Assembly (NCBI RefSeq): GCF_001651865.1
Contig: NZ_LPUX01000055.1
Coordinates: forward strand, 62,001-126,000
DNA: 64,000 nt
DNA from: Sinorhizobium glycinis
GTDB lineage: Bacteria > Pseudomonadota > Alphaproteobacteria > Rhizobiales > Rhizobiaceae
Direction: 5' to 3'
Below the pieces are notes generated by a model. That model ran no database searches and was not told the DNA's origin. It was given only the letters and a program-made list of their open reading frames with translations. Position numbers and translations under genes: made by a program. Below are positions 17,586 through 26,826 of the stretch, piece by piece. Position 1 is the first letter of the stretch. The number at the start of each line of letters is the position of its first letter.

Positions 17586-20291
17586 ATGCCCGGCCACAGA
17601 CCAAACGTCGACACAAGGCCTTCGCCCGACGCGCTCCTCGAGAATGCCGAACGCGAGGCGCGCGGACGTCTGAAGATCTTTCTGGGTGCTGCTCCCGGCG
17701 TTGGCAAGACATATGAGATGCTGGTCTCGGGCCGGGCGCGGAAATCCGAGGGCATCGACGTCGTCATAGGCATCGTCGAGACCCATGGACGCCAGGAGAC
17801 CCAGGCGCTTGTCGACGGCTTCGAGGTCGTTCCCCGCCGCAAGGTCGAGTATAAGGGCCACGTCCTCGAGGAAATGGACCTCGACGCCATCCTTGCGCGA
17901 CGTCCGCAACTGGTGCTCGTCGACGAGCTGGCGCACACCAATGTCGACGGCAGCCGCCACGCCAAGCGCTACCTGGACGTGGAGGAAGTCCTTGCCCAGG
18001 GGATCGACGTCTATTCGACGCTGAATGTCCAGCATATCGAAAGCCTCAACGACATCGTCGTGCAGATTACCCGCATCCGGGTGCGGGAGACGGTGCCCGA
18101 CTCGGTCATCGACCGCGCCGACGACGTCGAGATCATCGACCTCACCCCAGCCGACCTCATCAAGCGCCTGCAGGAGGGAAAGGTCTATCTGCCGGCGACG
18201 GCAAAGCGGGCGATCGAGAACTACTTTTCTCCGGGCAATTTGACGGCGCTGAGAGAGCTGGCGCTGCGGCGGACCGCCCAGCGTGTCGACGACCAACTGC
18301 TGAGCCACATGCAGGCGCAAGCGATCCCCGGCCCCTGGGCGGCGGGAGACCGCGTGCTTGTCTGCATCGACCACGACCCTCGCGGCGCGGCCCTTGTTCG
18401 TTACGCGAAGCGACAGGCGGACCGGCTGCGGGCACCCTGGACCGCGATCCACGTGGAGACGCCCCGATCCGTCAACCTGCCCGAAGCCGACAAGGACCGG
18501 CTGGCATCGCATCTGCGGCTTGCCGAGCAATTGGGCGGCGAGGCCATGACCATTCCCGGGCAGAGCGTGGCGCACGACATCCTCCGGCACGCCACGGCCA
18601 ACAATTTCACGCATGTGGTGACGGGAAAACCGAACAAGCCGCGCTGGCGGGAATGGATCGAAGGGTCGGTATCGCATGACCTGATCCGTCACGCCGGCGA
18701 GATCAGCGTGCATGTGGTAACTGGAGCGGAGCGCGCGGCGCCAGTGGCAAGGGGCGTGAAGACCGCGCCGCCGCCAGGACAGTTCAAGCTCCAGCCCTAT
18801 CTTCTCAGCACCCTCTACATCTCGATCGCGCTTGCCTTCGGCTCGCTTCTCGACCAGGTGCTGGACGTCCGAAATCTGGCGCTCGTGTTCCTGATCGCCG
18901 TTCTCACGTCGGCCGTGACGGCGGGCTTGGGGCCGGCCCTCTATGCGTGCCTCGTCAGCGCGCTGGCCTTCAACTTCTTCTTTCTGGAGCCGCGATACAC
19001 GCTGACGATACGGGACCCGGAGAGCGTTCTGGCGCTGGTCTTCTTCCTGGTGGTCGCCGTCACGGCAAGCAACCTGACGGCCCGCGTTCAACGCCAGGCG
19101 GCGGCGGCGCGCCAGCGCGCCAGGACCACCGAGGACCTCTATCTCTTCTCGAAGAAGCTTGCCAGCACCGGCACGCTCGACGACGTGCTGTGGGCAACTG
19201 CCTACCAGATCGCGTCCATGCTCAAGGTTCGAGTGGTGATCCTCCTGCCGGAGGGCGACTCGATCGCCGTCAAGGCGGGCTATCCGCCCGACGATACGCT
19301 CGTCGACGCGGATATCGCCGCAGCCCGCTGGGCATGGGAAAACGATCGGCCGGCCGGCCGCGGCGCCGACACGCTGCCGGGAGCAAAGCGTCTTTATCTA
19401 CCGCTCAGGACCGGTCGCACCGCCATCGGCGTCGTCGGCCTCGACAATGACAGGCAGGGACCGCTTCTGACACCGGAACAGCAGCGGCTGTTCGATGCCC
19501 TGGCGGACCAGGCGGCGCTTGCGATCGAGCGGGTGCAACTGGTCGCCGACGTGGACCGGGCACACCTGGCCGCCGAAGCGGACAGGCTTCGTTCCGCCCT
19601 CCTCACCTCGATCTCCCACGACCTCAAGACGCCGCTGGCAGCCATCATGGGAGCGGCCGGCACGCTGCGCGACTATTCCGGTGCAATGCCGGAGGACGAC
19701 CGCACCGACCTGCTTTCGACGGTCGTGGACGAGTCGGAGCGGCTCAGCCGCTTCATCGCCAACCTGCTCGACATGACGAGGATCGAGTCCGGTGCGACCG
19801 AGCCGAACGCTTCTATCCATGACGTCGGAGATATCGTCGGTACGGCTCTGCGCCGGGCCGGCAAGATGATCGCGCGACACAAGGCGGCAATTGATATCCC
19901 GACCGATCTGCCGATGCTGAAGCTCGACCCGGTCCTCTTCGAGCAGGTGCTGTTCAACCTGCTCGACAATGCGGCCAAGTATGCTCCGCCGGAGTCGACC
20001 ATCAGGATTCGGGCCTGGGTGGACGACAGCGCCGTTACTCTTCAGGTCATGGACGAAGGCCCCGGTATTCCGAGCGGTGATCTCGAGCGTGTGTTCGACA
20101 GCTTCTATCGTGTCCGTAAGGGTGATCATGTGCGCGCGGGCACCGGCCTCGGCCTCTCGATCTGCAGGGGCTTTATCGAGGCAATGGGCGGCACGATCTC
20201 GGCGGGGAACAGGACGGATTGCCCGGGAGCGGTCTTTACCATCACGATGCCGATCCCGACCGGAACGCCAAATGCGGAAGATCTCACATGA
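17586..20291 (+). CDS. kdpD: Potassium sensor histidine kinase KdpD
   Basis: A 901-residue protein of the usual KdpD size. Residues about 25-235 are the KdpD domain with Walker A GAAPGVGKT (34-42) and LVDELAHTN Walker B-like motif. A universal-stress-protein domain follows (about 255-375), then four membrane helices (about 400-500), a GAF-like region, and the kinase core with His678 in SISHDLKTPL, N-box LDNAAKYAPPE and G boxes DEGPGIP and GTGLGLSIC. It senses low K+ and phosphorylates KdpE. It is 51 bases after kdpC and overlaps kdpE by 4 bases. Confidence 0.96.
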   Translation: MPGHRPNVDTRPSPDALLENAEREARGRLKIFLGAAPGVGKTYEMLVSGRARKSEGIDVVIGIVETHGRQETQALVDGFEVVPRRKVEYKGHVLEEMDLDAILARRPQLVLVDELAHTNVDGSRHAKRYLDVEEVLAQGIDVYSTLNVQHIESLNDIVVQITRIRVRETVPDSVIDRADDVEIIDLTPADLIKRLQEGKVYLPATAKRAIENYFSPGNLTALRELALRRTAQRVDDQLLSHMQAQAIPGPWAAGDRVLVCIDHDPRGAALVRYAKRQADRLRAPWTAIHVETPRSVNLPEADKDRLASHLRLAEQLGGEAMTIPGQSVAHDILRHATANNFTHVVTGKPNKPRWREWIEGSVSHDLIRHAGEISVHVVTGAERAAPVARGVKTAPPPGQFKLQPYLLSTLYISIALAFGSLLDQVLDVRNLALVFLIAVLTSAVTAGLGPALYACLVSALAFNFFFLEPRYTLTIRDPESVLALVFFLVVAVTASNLTARVQRQAAAARQRARTTEDLYLFSKKLASTGTLDDVLWATAYQIASMLKVRVVILLPEGDSIAVKAGYPPDDTLVDADIAAARWAWENDRPAGRGADTLPGAKRLYLPLRTGRTAIGVVGLDNDRQGPLLTPEQQRLFDALADQAALAIERVQLVADVDRAHLAAEADRLRSALLTSISHDLKTPLAAIMGAAGTLRDYSGAMPEDDRTDLLSTVVDESERLSRFIANLLDMTRIESGATEPNASIHDVGDIVGTALRRAGKMIARHKAAIDIPTDLPMLKLDPVLFEQVLFNLLDNAAKYAPPESTIRIRAWVDDSAVTLQVMDEGPGIPSGDLERVFDSFYRVRKGDHVRAGTGLGLSICRGFIEAMGGTISAGNRTDCPGAVFTITMPIPTGTPNAEDLT

Positions 20292-20986
20292 CAGCCTCGA
20301 GCGTGAAAATACTGGTCGTGGACGACGAGCCGGCGATCCGGAAGCTGCTCAGAGTCGGCCTGACGAGCGAAGGCTATGCGGTGCTCGAAGCGGTCAATGC
20401 CAGGGCTGCGATAAGCCAGGTTGCTGAAGAGCAGCCGGATCTGATCCTTCTCGACCTTGGCCTTCCGGATATGGCAGGCCATGACCTCCTGGCGAAGTGG
20501 CGAAGCGACGCGTTGGAACTGCCGATCGTCGTGCTTTCCAGCCGGACCGATGAAACCGGCATCGTCAGGGCGCTGGAACTTGGTGCCGACGACTATGTCA
20601 CCAAGCCGTTCGGCATGAAGGAGCTTGCCGCGCGCATCCGCGTCGCGCTCAGGCACAGGCTGCAGCAGCAGGGCGAACGGCCGATCTTCAAGACCGGCGA
20701 CCTTTCCGTCGACCTGGTGAAGCGGATCGTCAAGGTGGCGGACACGGAAGTCAAGCTGTCGCCGAAGGAATACGACATCCTGCGCATACTCGTGCAATAT
20801 GCGGGCAAGGTCATCACGCACCAGCACCTCCTGAACCAGATCTGGGACGGATCGACGGATGTTCAGTATCTGAGGGTTTATGTGCGCCAGCTACGCCAGA
20901 AGATCGAGCGCATCCCGGACCAACCCCAATACATCACCACGGAAACAGGCGTCGGCTATCGCCTTCGCGAAGCGGAACAGAATTGA
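20288..20986 (+). CDS. kdpE: Response regulator KdpE (OmpR family)
   Basis: Start ATG 20288 forms an ATGA overlap with the kdpD stop. The 232-residue product has a receiver domain with acidic pair VVDDEP, phospho-acceptor D56 in LLDLGLPD and Lys in DYVTKPFG. The winged-helix output domain includes LSPKEYDILRILVQYAGKVI and VRQLRQKIE. It activates kdp transcription when K+ is scarce. I did not recognise a KdpE site upstream of kdpF. Confidence 0.95.
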   Translation: MTASSVKILVVDDEPAIRKLLRVGLTSEGYAVLEAVNARAAISQVAEEQPDLILLDLGLPDMAGHDLLAKWRSDALELPIVVLSSRTDETGIVRALELGADDYVTKPFGMKELAARIRVALRHRLQQQGERPIFKTGDLSVDLVKRIVKVADTEVKLSPKEYDILRILVQYAGKVITHQHLLNQIWDGSTDVQYLRVYVRQLRQKIERIPDQPQYITTETGVGYRLREAEQN

Positions 20987-21132
20987 GGTTGCCGTCCGGC
21001 GGTATGGGGCCGTCGCCGGGCACCAAGTCCGCAAATGCGATGCGCCAGCCCGCGAGCATGCGTCATACCGGCGTCACTTTCGCTTCGCCAGCCGTTCCTC
21101 TATGAGAACGTCACGGAAGCGCGGGGAGGAAC

Positions 21133-21585
21133 ATGAGAAAACTGGTCGCTGGCAAACTTCACGGCATTCACGTGACCGAGGCCAACCTCAATTATCATGG
21201 CTCCATCACCTTGGATCCGGATCACTGCGAGGCGGCGGGTATCCTGCCGATGGAGTTCGTCGAGATCTGGAACAAGAACTCCGGGGCGCGCATCTCCACC
21301 TATGTCATACTCGGCGAGCGCGGCTCGCGGTGCTGCATCCTCAACGGCGCGGCGGCCCGGACCTGCCAGCCGGGCGATCAGGTCATCATCTGCAACTCGG
21401 TCTATCTCGACGAGAGCCGCATTACGGATTTGAAGCCGAAGGTGCTGACCTTCGACGAGAACAACCACATTCGCGATCGCTTGACCTACTCGGTCGAATT
21501 CGACGAGCGGGGCAAATACACGTTCAGCATTCTCGATGAAGAGGATAGGAGGCAGCCGATTCCGCTCGCCGTTTCCGGCCCGTAG
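21133..21585 (+). CDS. panD: Aspartate 1-decarboxylase
   Basis: A 150-residue PanD. It makes beta-alanine for pantothenate and CoA; the proenzyme cleaves itself between Gly23 and Ser24 in YHGSIT to create the pyruvoyl cofactor. Other family marks are [12 protein letters not shown] at the start, [12 protein letters not shown], and [29 protein letters not shown] precedes ATG 21133. It is about 20 residues longer than many PanD proteins, with an extra polar C-terminal tail. It lies 146 bases after kdpE on the same strand; no functional link with kdp is known. Confidence 0.95.
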   Translation: MRKLVAGKLHGIHVTEANLNYHGSITLDPDHCEAAGILPMEFVEIWNKNSGARISTYVILGERGSRCCILNGAAARTCQPGDQVIICNSVYLDESRITDLKPKVLTFDENNHIRDRLTYSVEFDERGKYTFSILDEEDRRQPIPLAVSGP

Positions 21586-21799
21586 CCGCAACGAAGGCGC
21601 GGGTGGGGCCGGCGTAGGCGCTTAGGAGGAAACCTTCGCGCTGATCCTCGGTCGCGCCCAGACCGGCGGCCAGCAGCGCGCCTCGGCACAGGCGCGAGCC
21701 CGTCTTGAAAGGAAGCCCGGGCCAACTTTGCCTGCATTCAGCGGACCAAATTTGGTTGCCGCCGGGCAAACCGCGCTGCTTTGAACAACACAACAACAG

Positions 21800-21847
21800 T
21801 TGACATCGGAAGCGCTGCGAGTATTCTTGGCTCAATTGGTATGACCA
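21800..21847 (+). promoter_or_regulatory. Promoter and GntR-type operator before the regulator gene
   Basis: TTGACA (21800-21805), 16-base spacer, TATTCT (21822-21827) form a sigma-70-like promoter. Right after it TGGT-ATG-ACCA (21837-21847) is a perfect palindrome matching the FadR-subfamily GntR consensus TNGTNNNACNA. Its position just past the predicted transcription start suggests autorepression by the downstream regulator. The rest of the 306-base gap (21586-21891) shows nothing else. Confidence 0.6.
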
Positions 21848-21891
21848 CTTGGCCACCAGCCGCGACCGACCGTGTGGCCTGCAGCGAGGAT

Positions 21892-22641
21892 ATGATGTTC
21901 TCTGCCGTGGAATCGCGCCGCCTGTATCGCCAGGTGGCGGACCAGATGCGAGGCCTGATCGAGCGGGGCGAATTGGCGCCCGGCTCGAGGCTTCCGGCCG
22001 AGCGGGAGCTTGCGCAGAAGCTGGGCGTGTCACGCCCGACCGTTCGGGAGGCATTGATCGTGCTCGAGGTCGAAGGCTTCATCGATATCCGCATGGGGTC
22101 GGGCATCTATGTCACGGCGCCCAAGGCGCCGGCGGCCGATGTGCCTCCGGAGGATTTCGAGGGGCCATTCGAATTGCTGCGGGCAAGGGCGGTCGTCGAA
22201 TGCGCGATCGCCGAAGAGGCGGCACGGCTGGCGCGGCCCGAGCATATCGGAGTTCTCGATGACAATCTGGCGCGGATGGCCGCCGCGCTTGAGGATCGGC
22301 GCCAGGCGCTGGCGATCGACCGCGAGTTTCACGTCATCGTCTCGAGCATCATCGCCAACCAGACGCTGAACCGCTTTGTCGGCAGCATCCACGACATGCG
22401 CATGACGCCCTATTTCGAGAAGCTCGCCAGCTATTTCGAGAACACCGACACCTGGCGGGCGGCGATGGAGGAGCATCGGGCCATCCGTGACGCGATCGCC
22501 GCGGGTGATCCGGCCGCCGCGCGGGCGGCGATGCGCGCGCATCTCGATCGATCTCAGCTTCGCCTGTCGGCCAGCTTCGGGGAGGAGCCGTCCGACAGCG
22601 CGATACCAGCCGCATGGAGGCGTGCCGAAATCAATCAGTAA
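21892..22641 (+). CDS. FadR-subfamily GntR regulator of hexuronate/aldonate use
   Basis: About 249 residues. The N-terminal winged helix-turn-helix (LYRQVADQMRGLIERGELA, LPAERELAQKLGVSRPTVRE) is GntR type. The C-terminal FCD domain has the metal-binding His residues in DREFH, EEHRAI and MRAHL. I start at ATG 21892 (ATG 21895 equally possible; GAGGA just upstream), because the open frame further upstream covers the promoter. It resembles UxuR/ExuR-like repressors and heads the TRAP/uxuA operon, 36 bases before the transporter gene, so it probably responds to a hexuronate or aldonate intermediate. Confidence 0.85.
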   Translation: MMFSAVESRRLYRQVADQMRGLIERGELAPGSRLPAERELAQKLGVSRPTVREALIVLEVEGFIDIRMGSGIYVTAPKAPAADVPPEDFEGPFELLRARAVVECAIAEEAARLARPEHIGVLDDNLARMAAALEDRRQALAIDREFHVIVSSIIANQTLNRFVGSIHDMRMTPYFEKLASYFENTDTWRAAMEEHRAIRDAIAAGDPAAARAAMRAHLDRSQLRLSASFGEEPSDSAIPAAWRRAEINQ

Positions 22642-22677
22642 AGCATGCAGTGACTTCACTTTGGGAGGAGAAAGAAG

Positions 22678-23652
22678 ATGAAGGTCAGACTGTTGACGCT
22701 ACTTGGCGCAACCGCCGCAATCCTGGGTTCGGCCCTCGCCGCACAGGCCCAGACGGCGCTCAAATGGGCGCATGTCTACGAGACCTCGGAGCCGTTCCAC
22801 ACCGAATCCGTCTGGGCTGCCGAGGAGATCGGCAAGCGCACCGAAGGACGCTACAAGATCGATGTCTTTCCGGCCTCGCAGCTCGGCAAGGAAGCGGATC
22901 TGAACCAGGGCCTGAAGCTCGGCACGGTCGATATCATCATTTCCGGCTCGAGTTTCGCGGCGCGCGAATACGCGCCGATCGGCGTCACCTATTTCCCCTA
23001 CACCTTCCGCGACCCGGCCCATCTGATCGCCTATACCAAGAGCGATGTCTTCAAGCGGCTGGCGGCGGGATATGAGGAGGCCTCCGGCAACCACATCACT
23101 GCGGTTACCTATTACGGCACGCGCCAGACCACCTCGAACCGGCCGATCGCCAAATGCGCGGACATGCAGGGCTTGAAGATGCGCGTGCCCGACGTTCCGG
23201 CCTATCTCGCCATGCCGCGGGCCTGCGGCGCCAATACGACGCCGATTGCCTTCGCCGAGGTCTATCTCGCCTTGCAGAACGGCACGGTCGAAGCCCAGGA
23301 AAACCCGCTGACGACGATCGAGGCGAAGAAGTTCTTCGAAGTGCAGAAGCACATCGTGCTGACGGGCCATATCGTCGATCATCTGAACACGGTCGTTTCG
23401 AAGTCGCTGTGGTCCCAGCTCTCCGATGCCGACAAGCAGATCTTCACCGAGGTGATGCAGGAGGCTGCAGAGCGCGGCACCAAGATCATCGAGGAGCGTG
23501 AGAAGGCTCTCGTCAAGACCTTCAAGGAGCGTGGTATCGAAGTGACCGAGGTCGACAAGGCCGATTTCGAGTCCAACGTCGTGGAGAAGGTGGCGCTCGA
23601 GGACTTCGGCTACAAGAAGGAAGACTGGGAGGCGATCCGCGCCGTCAAGTGA
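22678..23652 (+). CDS. dctP: TRAP transporter substrate-binding protein (DctP family)
   Basis: A 324-residue periplasmic protein with signal peptide (residues about 1-24, ending LAAQAQ) and a strong ribosome site GGGAGGAG. The DctP motif MRVPDVPAYLAMPRACGANT includes the Arg that binds the ligand's carboxylate; the FAEVYLALQNGTVEAQENPL segment is typical. It captures a carboxylated substrate for the membrane subunits just downstream. With mannonate dehydratase in the operon, a hexuronate or aldonate is the likely ligand. Confidence 0.92.
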   Translation: MKVRLLTLLGATAAILGSALAAQAQTALKWAHVYETSEPFHTESVWAAEEIGKRTEGRYKIDVFPASQLGKEADLNQGLKLGTVDIIISGSSFAAREYAPIGVTYFPYTFRDPAHLIAYTKSDVFKRLAAGYEEASGNHITAVTYYGTRQTTSNRPIAKCADMQGLKMRVPDVPAYLAMPRACGANTTPIAFAEVYLALQNGTVEAQENPLTTIEAKKFFEVQKHIVLTGHIVDHLNTVVSKSLWSQLSDADKQIFTEVMQEAAERGTKIIEEREKALVKTFKERGIEVTEVDKADFESNVVEKVALEDFGYKKEDWEAIRAVK

Positions 23653-23734
23653 TCCGTAGATGCCGGCCGCGCGTCGAGCGGTCGGCATACCGCCCACCCT
23701 TTGCCGGATGATCGCCATGTCACAGGAAGTCCAT

Positions 23735-24289
23735 ATGCAAGTGACGCCGGAGGAAATCGCCCATTCCTTCGACGAGGCTCCGCCCGCCGCGGACGTTTCG
23801 AGCTATGCCATCGAAGATTGGGTGACGCTCGCCATCTTCTGGATCATGGCGGGGTGCGTGTTCCTGCAGTTCTTCACCCGCTACGTGCTCAATGATTCCT
23901 ATGCGTGGACGGAGGAGATCGCCACCAACTGCCTGATCGGGGTGGTGTTCCTGGGTTCCGTCATGTGCGTGCGCGTCTCGCGGCATATCCAGGTCGACGT
24001 GCTCTACCACTACTTCTCGCTGCCCTTGGCGCGGGCGATGGCGATTTTCGTCGATCTCGTGCGCATCGGCTTCTTCGCCTATGCCTGCTGGCTGATGTGG
24101 CGCTATGTCGGGATCGTCGCCCACGAGCGCATGGTGACCGTCGACCTGCCGCGCAACATCGTCTTCTACAGTGTGATGGCCGGTTTCGTGCTGATGCTCG
24201 TCCGATCGGTGCAGGTCTTCGTCGCCAATCAACGCCGCGGCTATTCGGTTCTCGAAAAGCCCGAGGAATTTCAGAAGGTCGAGGGCTGA
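23735..24289 (+). CDS. dctQ: TRAP transporter small membrane subunit (DctQ)
   Basis: Start chosen at ATG 23735 since AGGAAG lies 5 bases upstream; ATG 23708 and 23717 are in-frame alternatives. The 184-residue product has four transmembrane helices (for example VTLAIFWIMAGCVFLQFFTR, NCLIGVVFLGSVMCVRVSRH, MAIFVDLVRIGFFAYACWLM, FYSVMAGFVLMLVRSVQVFV) and the family's H-x-x-VDVL. It joins DctM to make the secondary transporter driven by the sodium gradient. It lies 82 bases after dctP and 3 before dctM. Confidence 0.9.
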   Translation: MQVTPEEIAHSFDEAPPAADVSSYAIEDWVTLAIFWIMAGCVFLQFFTRYVLNDSYAWTEEIATNCLIGVVFLGSVMCVRVSRHIQVDVLYHYFSLPLARAMAIFVDLVRIGFFAYACWLMWRYVGIVAHERMVTVDLPRNIVFYSVMAGFVLMLVRSVQVFVANQRRGYSVLEKPEEFQKVEG

Positions 24290-24292
24290 TCC

Positions 24293-25699
24293 ATGCTCCT
24301 GCTCGTCGGTTCGTTTCTGGTGCTGATGGTGATCGGCGTGCCTGTCGCCATTTCCATGGCCGTGGCGTCGGTCCTCTATCTGGTGTTCTACAATGTTGCG
24401 CCGGACATCATCGCGGCGCAGCGGATGATCGCCGGCGTCGAGAGCTTTCCGCTTCTGGCGGTGCCGTTCTTCATCCTCGCCGGCAATCTGATGAACTCCG
24501 CCGGCGTCACCGGCCGCATCTATTCCTTCGCCGTCGCGCTCGTCGGCTGGATGAAAGGCGGCCTGGCGCAGGTCAACATCATCGGCTCGGTGATCTTTTC
24601 CGGCATGTCGGGGACGGCGCTTGCCGATGCCGCCGGCATCGGCACGATCGAGATCAAGGCGATGAAGGATCACGGCTATCCGGTGGAGACCGCCGTCGGG
24701 GTCACCGCCGCATCGGCGACGCTCGGCCCGATCTTCCCGCCGTCGCTGCCCTTCGTCATCTACGGCATGATGGCCAATGTCTCGATCGGCGCGCTGTTCA
24801 TGGCCGGCATTGTGCCGGGCGTGGTGATGACGGTGCTGATGATGCTGACGGTGGCTGTCTTCGCCTACAAGCGGGGATGGGGCTCGGATACGCCATTCGA
24901 GATCAAGCGGCTGCTGTCCGCCTCCGTCGAGGTCGTCATCGTCCTGTCGGTGCCGGTTCTCATCTATCTTCTCATGTCGGCGGGCCTGTCGATGAACGTT
25001 GCCGTCGGCCTCGCGCTCGTCGCGCTTATCGCGCTTGACTGGTATTTCGACTTCTCTGCGGTCATGGCGCTGATGACGCCGGTGATCCTGATCGGCGGCA
25101 TGACGATGGGCTGGTTCACGCCGACGGAAGCCGCCGTGGCCGCCGTCCTCTGGTCGCTGTTCCTCGGCCTGGTGCGCTATCGGACGATGACGATGTCGAC
25201 GCTGGCGCGCGCCACCTTCGACACGATCGAGACGACCGCTTCGGTGCTGTTCATCGTCACCGCCGCCTCGATTTTTGCCTGGCTGTTGACGGTGAGCCAG
25301 GCGGCCCAGCTGCTCTCGGGTGCGATCCTGACCATCACCGACAACAAATGGGTGTTCCTGATCCTGGTGAACCTGCTGATGCTGTTCGTCGGCTGCTTCC
25401 TGGATACGATCGCGGCGATCACCATCCTCGTGCCGATCTTGTTGCCGCTGACGGCCCAGTTCGGCATCGATCCGGTGCATTTCGGCCTGATCATGACGCT
25501 CAACCTGATGATCGGCCTCCTCCACCCGCCGCTCGGCATGGTGCTGTTCGTGCTGTCGCGGGTGGCCAAGCTCTCGGTCGAGCGGACGACCATGGCCATC
25601 CTGCCTTGGCTCCTGCCGCTCTTCATCGCGCTCATCCTCATTACCTTCGCCCCGGCGGTCACGCTGTGGCTGCCGAGTGCGGTCGGGCTGATCCGATGA
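24293..25699 (+). CDS. dctM: TRAP transporter large permease (DctM)
   Basis: A 468-residue protein, somewhat longer than the common 425, with about 12-14 hydrophobic helices. Family motifs visible include VPFFILAGNLMNSAGVTGRI, FSGMSGTALADAAGIGTIEI, GVTAASATLGPIFPPSLPFV and a C-terminal LNLMIGLLHPPLGMVLFVLS. It is the ion-coupled translocator. The stop overlaps the start of the next gene (ATGATGG at 25696-25702), arguing for translational coupling. Confidence 0.93.
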   Translation: MLLLVGSFLVLMVIGVPVAISMAVASVLYLVFYNVAPDIIAAQRMIAGVESFPLLAVPFFILAGNLMNSAGVTGRIYSFAVALVGWMKGGLAQVNIIGSVIFSGMSGTALADAAGIGTIEIKAMKDHGYPVETAVGVTAASATLGPIFPPSLPFVIYGMMANVSIGALFMAGIVPGVVMTVLMMLTVAVFAYKRGWGSDTPFEIKRLLSASVEVVIVLSVPVLIYLLMSAGLSMNVAVGLALVALIALDWYFDFSAVMALMTPVILIGGMTMGWFTPTEAAVAAVLWSLFLGLVRYRTMTMSTLARATFDTIETTASVLFIVTAASIFAWLLTVSQAAQLLSGAILTITDNKWVFLILVNLLMLFVGCFLDTIAAITILVPILLPLTAQFGIDPVHFGLIMTLNLMIGLLHPPLGMVLFVLSRVAKLSVERTTMAILPWLLPLFIALILITFAPAVTLWLPSAVGLIR

Positions 25700-26757
25700 T
25701 GGCGGGAGCGGCAAGGCAGGCGCGTGTCGCCCGGCTTTACGGCCCACGCGACCTCCGGATGGAGGTCGCGGAGGCTGCCGAGCCCGGCGAAGGTGAAGTG
25801 CTCCTGAAGATGGCGGCCGGCGGCATTTGCGGCTCCGATCTGCACTACTATCAGGATGGCGGCTTCGGTCCCGTCCGGGTGCGGGAGCCGATCATTCTCG
25901 GCCATGAAGCCTCGGGCCATGTCGCGGCGCTCGGCGCCGGCGTCTCCGGACTTGCGATCGGCGCGCTCGTGGCGGTCAATCCAAGCCAGCCTTGCGGCAC
26001 TTGCCGCTTCTGCAGGGAAGGCCTCGCAATCCATTGCCTGAACATGCAGTTCATGGGGAGTGCCATGCGCCTGCCCCACGCGCAGGGCATGTTCCGCGAC
26101 TGGTTCGTCGTCCCGGTCAACCAGTGCTTCGCAGCGGGCACGTTGGTCGGCGCTGGCGAGGCGGCCTGTGCGGAACCGTTGGCGGTCTGCCTGCACGCGG
26201 TTGCTCAGGCAGGAGATCTCGTCGGGAAGCAGGTGCTCGTCACCGGAGCCGGGCCGATCGGCGCGCTCGTCGTGGCGGCGGCGCGCCACGCGCGGGCTGA
26301 GACGATCGTGGTCACCGATCTCGCCGACGCGGCGCTCGATCGAGCCAAGGCCATGGGCGCGACGCGCGTGATCAATGTCCGCCGCGATTCGGCGGGCCTC
26401 GCGGAATATGAGACCGAGAAGGGCCAGTTCGACGTCGTGTTCGAATGCTCGGCCGCCGAACCGGCGCTGCGTGGCGCCATCGCGGCGGTCAGGCCGCGCG
26501 GCCTGATCGTGCAGGTCGGCGTGACGGGCGACATCACCCTCCCGCTCAATGCGCTGGTCGGCAAGGAGTTGCGGTGGATCGGATCGCAAAGGTTCGACGA
26601 TGAATTCCCCCGCGCCGTCGCGCTCATCGCGGAGCGCCGGATCGACGTCCGGCCGATCATTTCCCATGCGTTCCCGGTCGATAAGGCGGTTGAGGCCTTC
26701 GAGCAGGCCGGCGACCGCACGGCTGCCTGCAAGGTGCAACTGACATTTCATTCCTAG
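25696..26757 (+). CDS. Zinc-dependent dehydrogenase, L-idonate 5-dehydrogenase-like
   Basis: A 353-residue medium-chain dehydrogenase. Catalytic zinc ligands appear in GGICGSDLHYY and LGHEASGHV; the structural zinc Cys cluster is PCGTCRFCREGLAIHC. The cofactor fold is VLVTGAGPIGALVVAAARHA, followed by DLAD, which suits NAD. The HYYQDGGFG segment and overall layout resemble IdnD, which oxidises L-idonate to 5-ketogluconate. In this operon it may oxidise a hexonate such as D-mannonate. Two adjacent ATGs (25696, 25699) could start it. Exact substrate uncertain. Confidence 0.85.
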   Translation: MMAGAARQARVARLYGPRDLRMEVAEAAEPGEGEVLLKMAAGGICGSDLHYYQDGGFGPVRVREPIILGHEASGHVAALGAGVSGLAIGALVAVNPSQPCGTCRFCREGLAIHCLNMQFMGSAMRLPHAQGMFRDWFVVPVNQCFAAGTLVGAGEAACAEPLAVCLHAVAQAGDLVGKQVLVTGAGPIGALVVAAARHARAETIVVTDLADAALDRAKAMGATRVINVRRDSAGLAEYETEKGQFDVVFECSAAEPALRGAIAAVRPRGLIVQVGVTGDITLPLNALVGKELRWIGSQRFDDEFPRAVALIAERRIDVRPIISHAFPVDKAVEAFEQAGDRTAACKVQLTFHS

Positions 26758-26826
26758 TTTTAATGGAGCGGGATGCAGGCGGAAAACCGCCCACACTTTT
26801 CCTCATCCCGCTCGGAAGGAGTTGAC

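Noticed and set aside
23720..25747. 675-codon minus-strand frame opposite dctQ and dctM
   Set aside because: Repetitive His/Asp/Arg/Gln-rich shadow of hydrophobic codons; TRAP membrane proteins on the plus strand explain the sequence.
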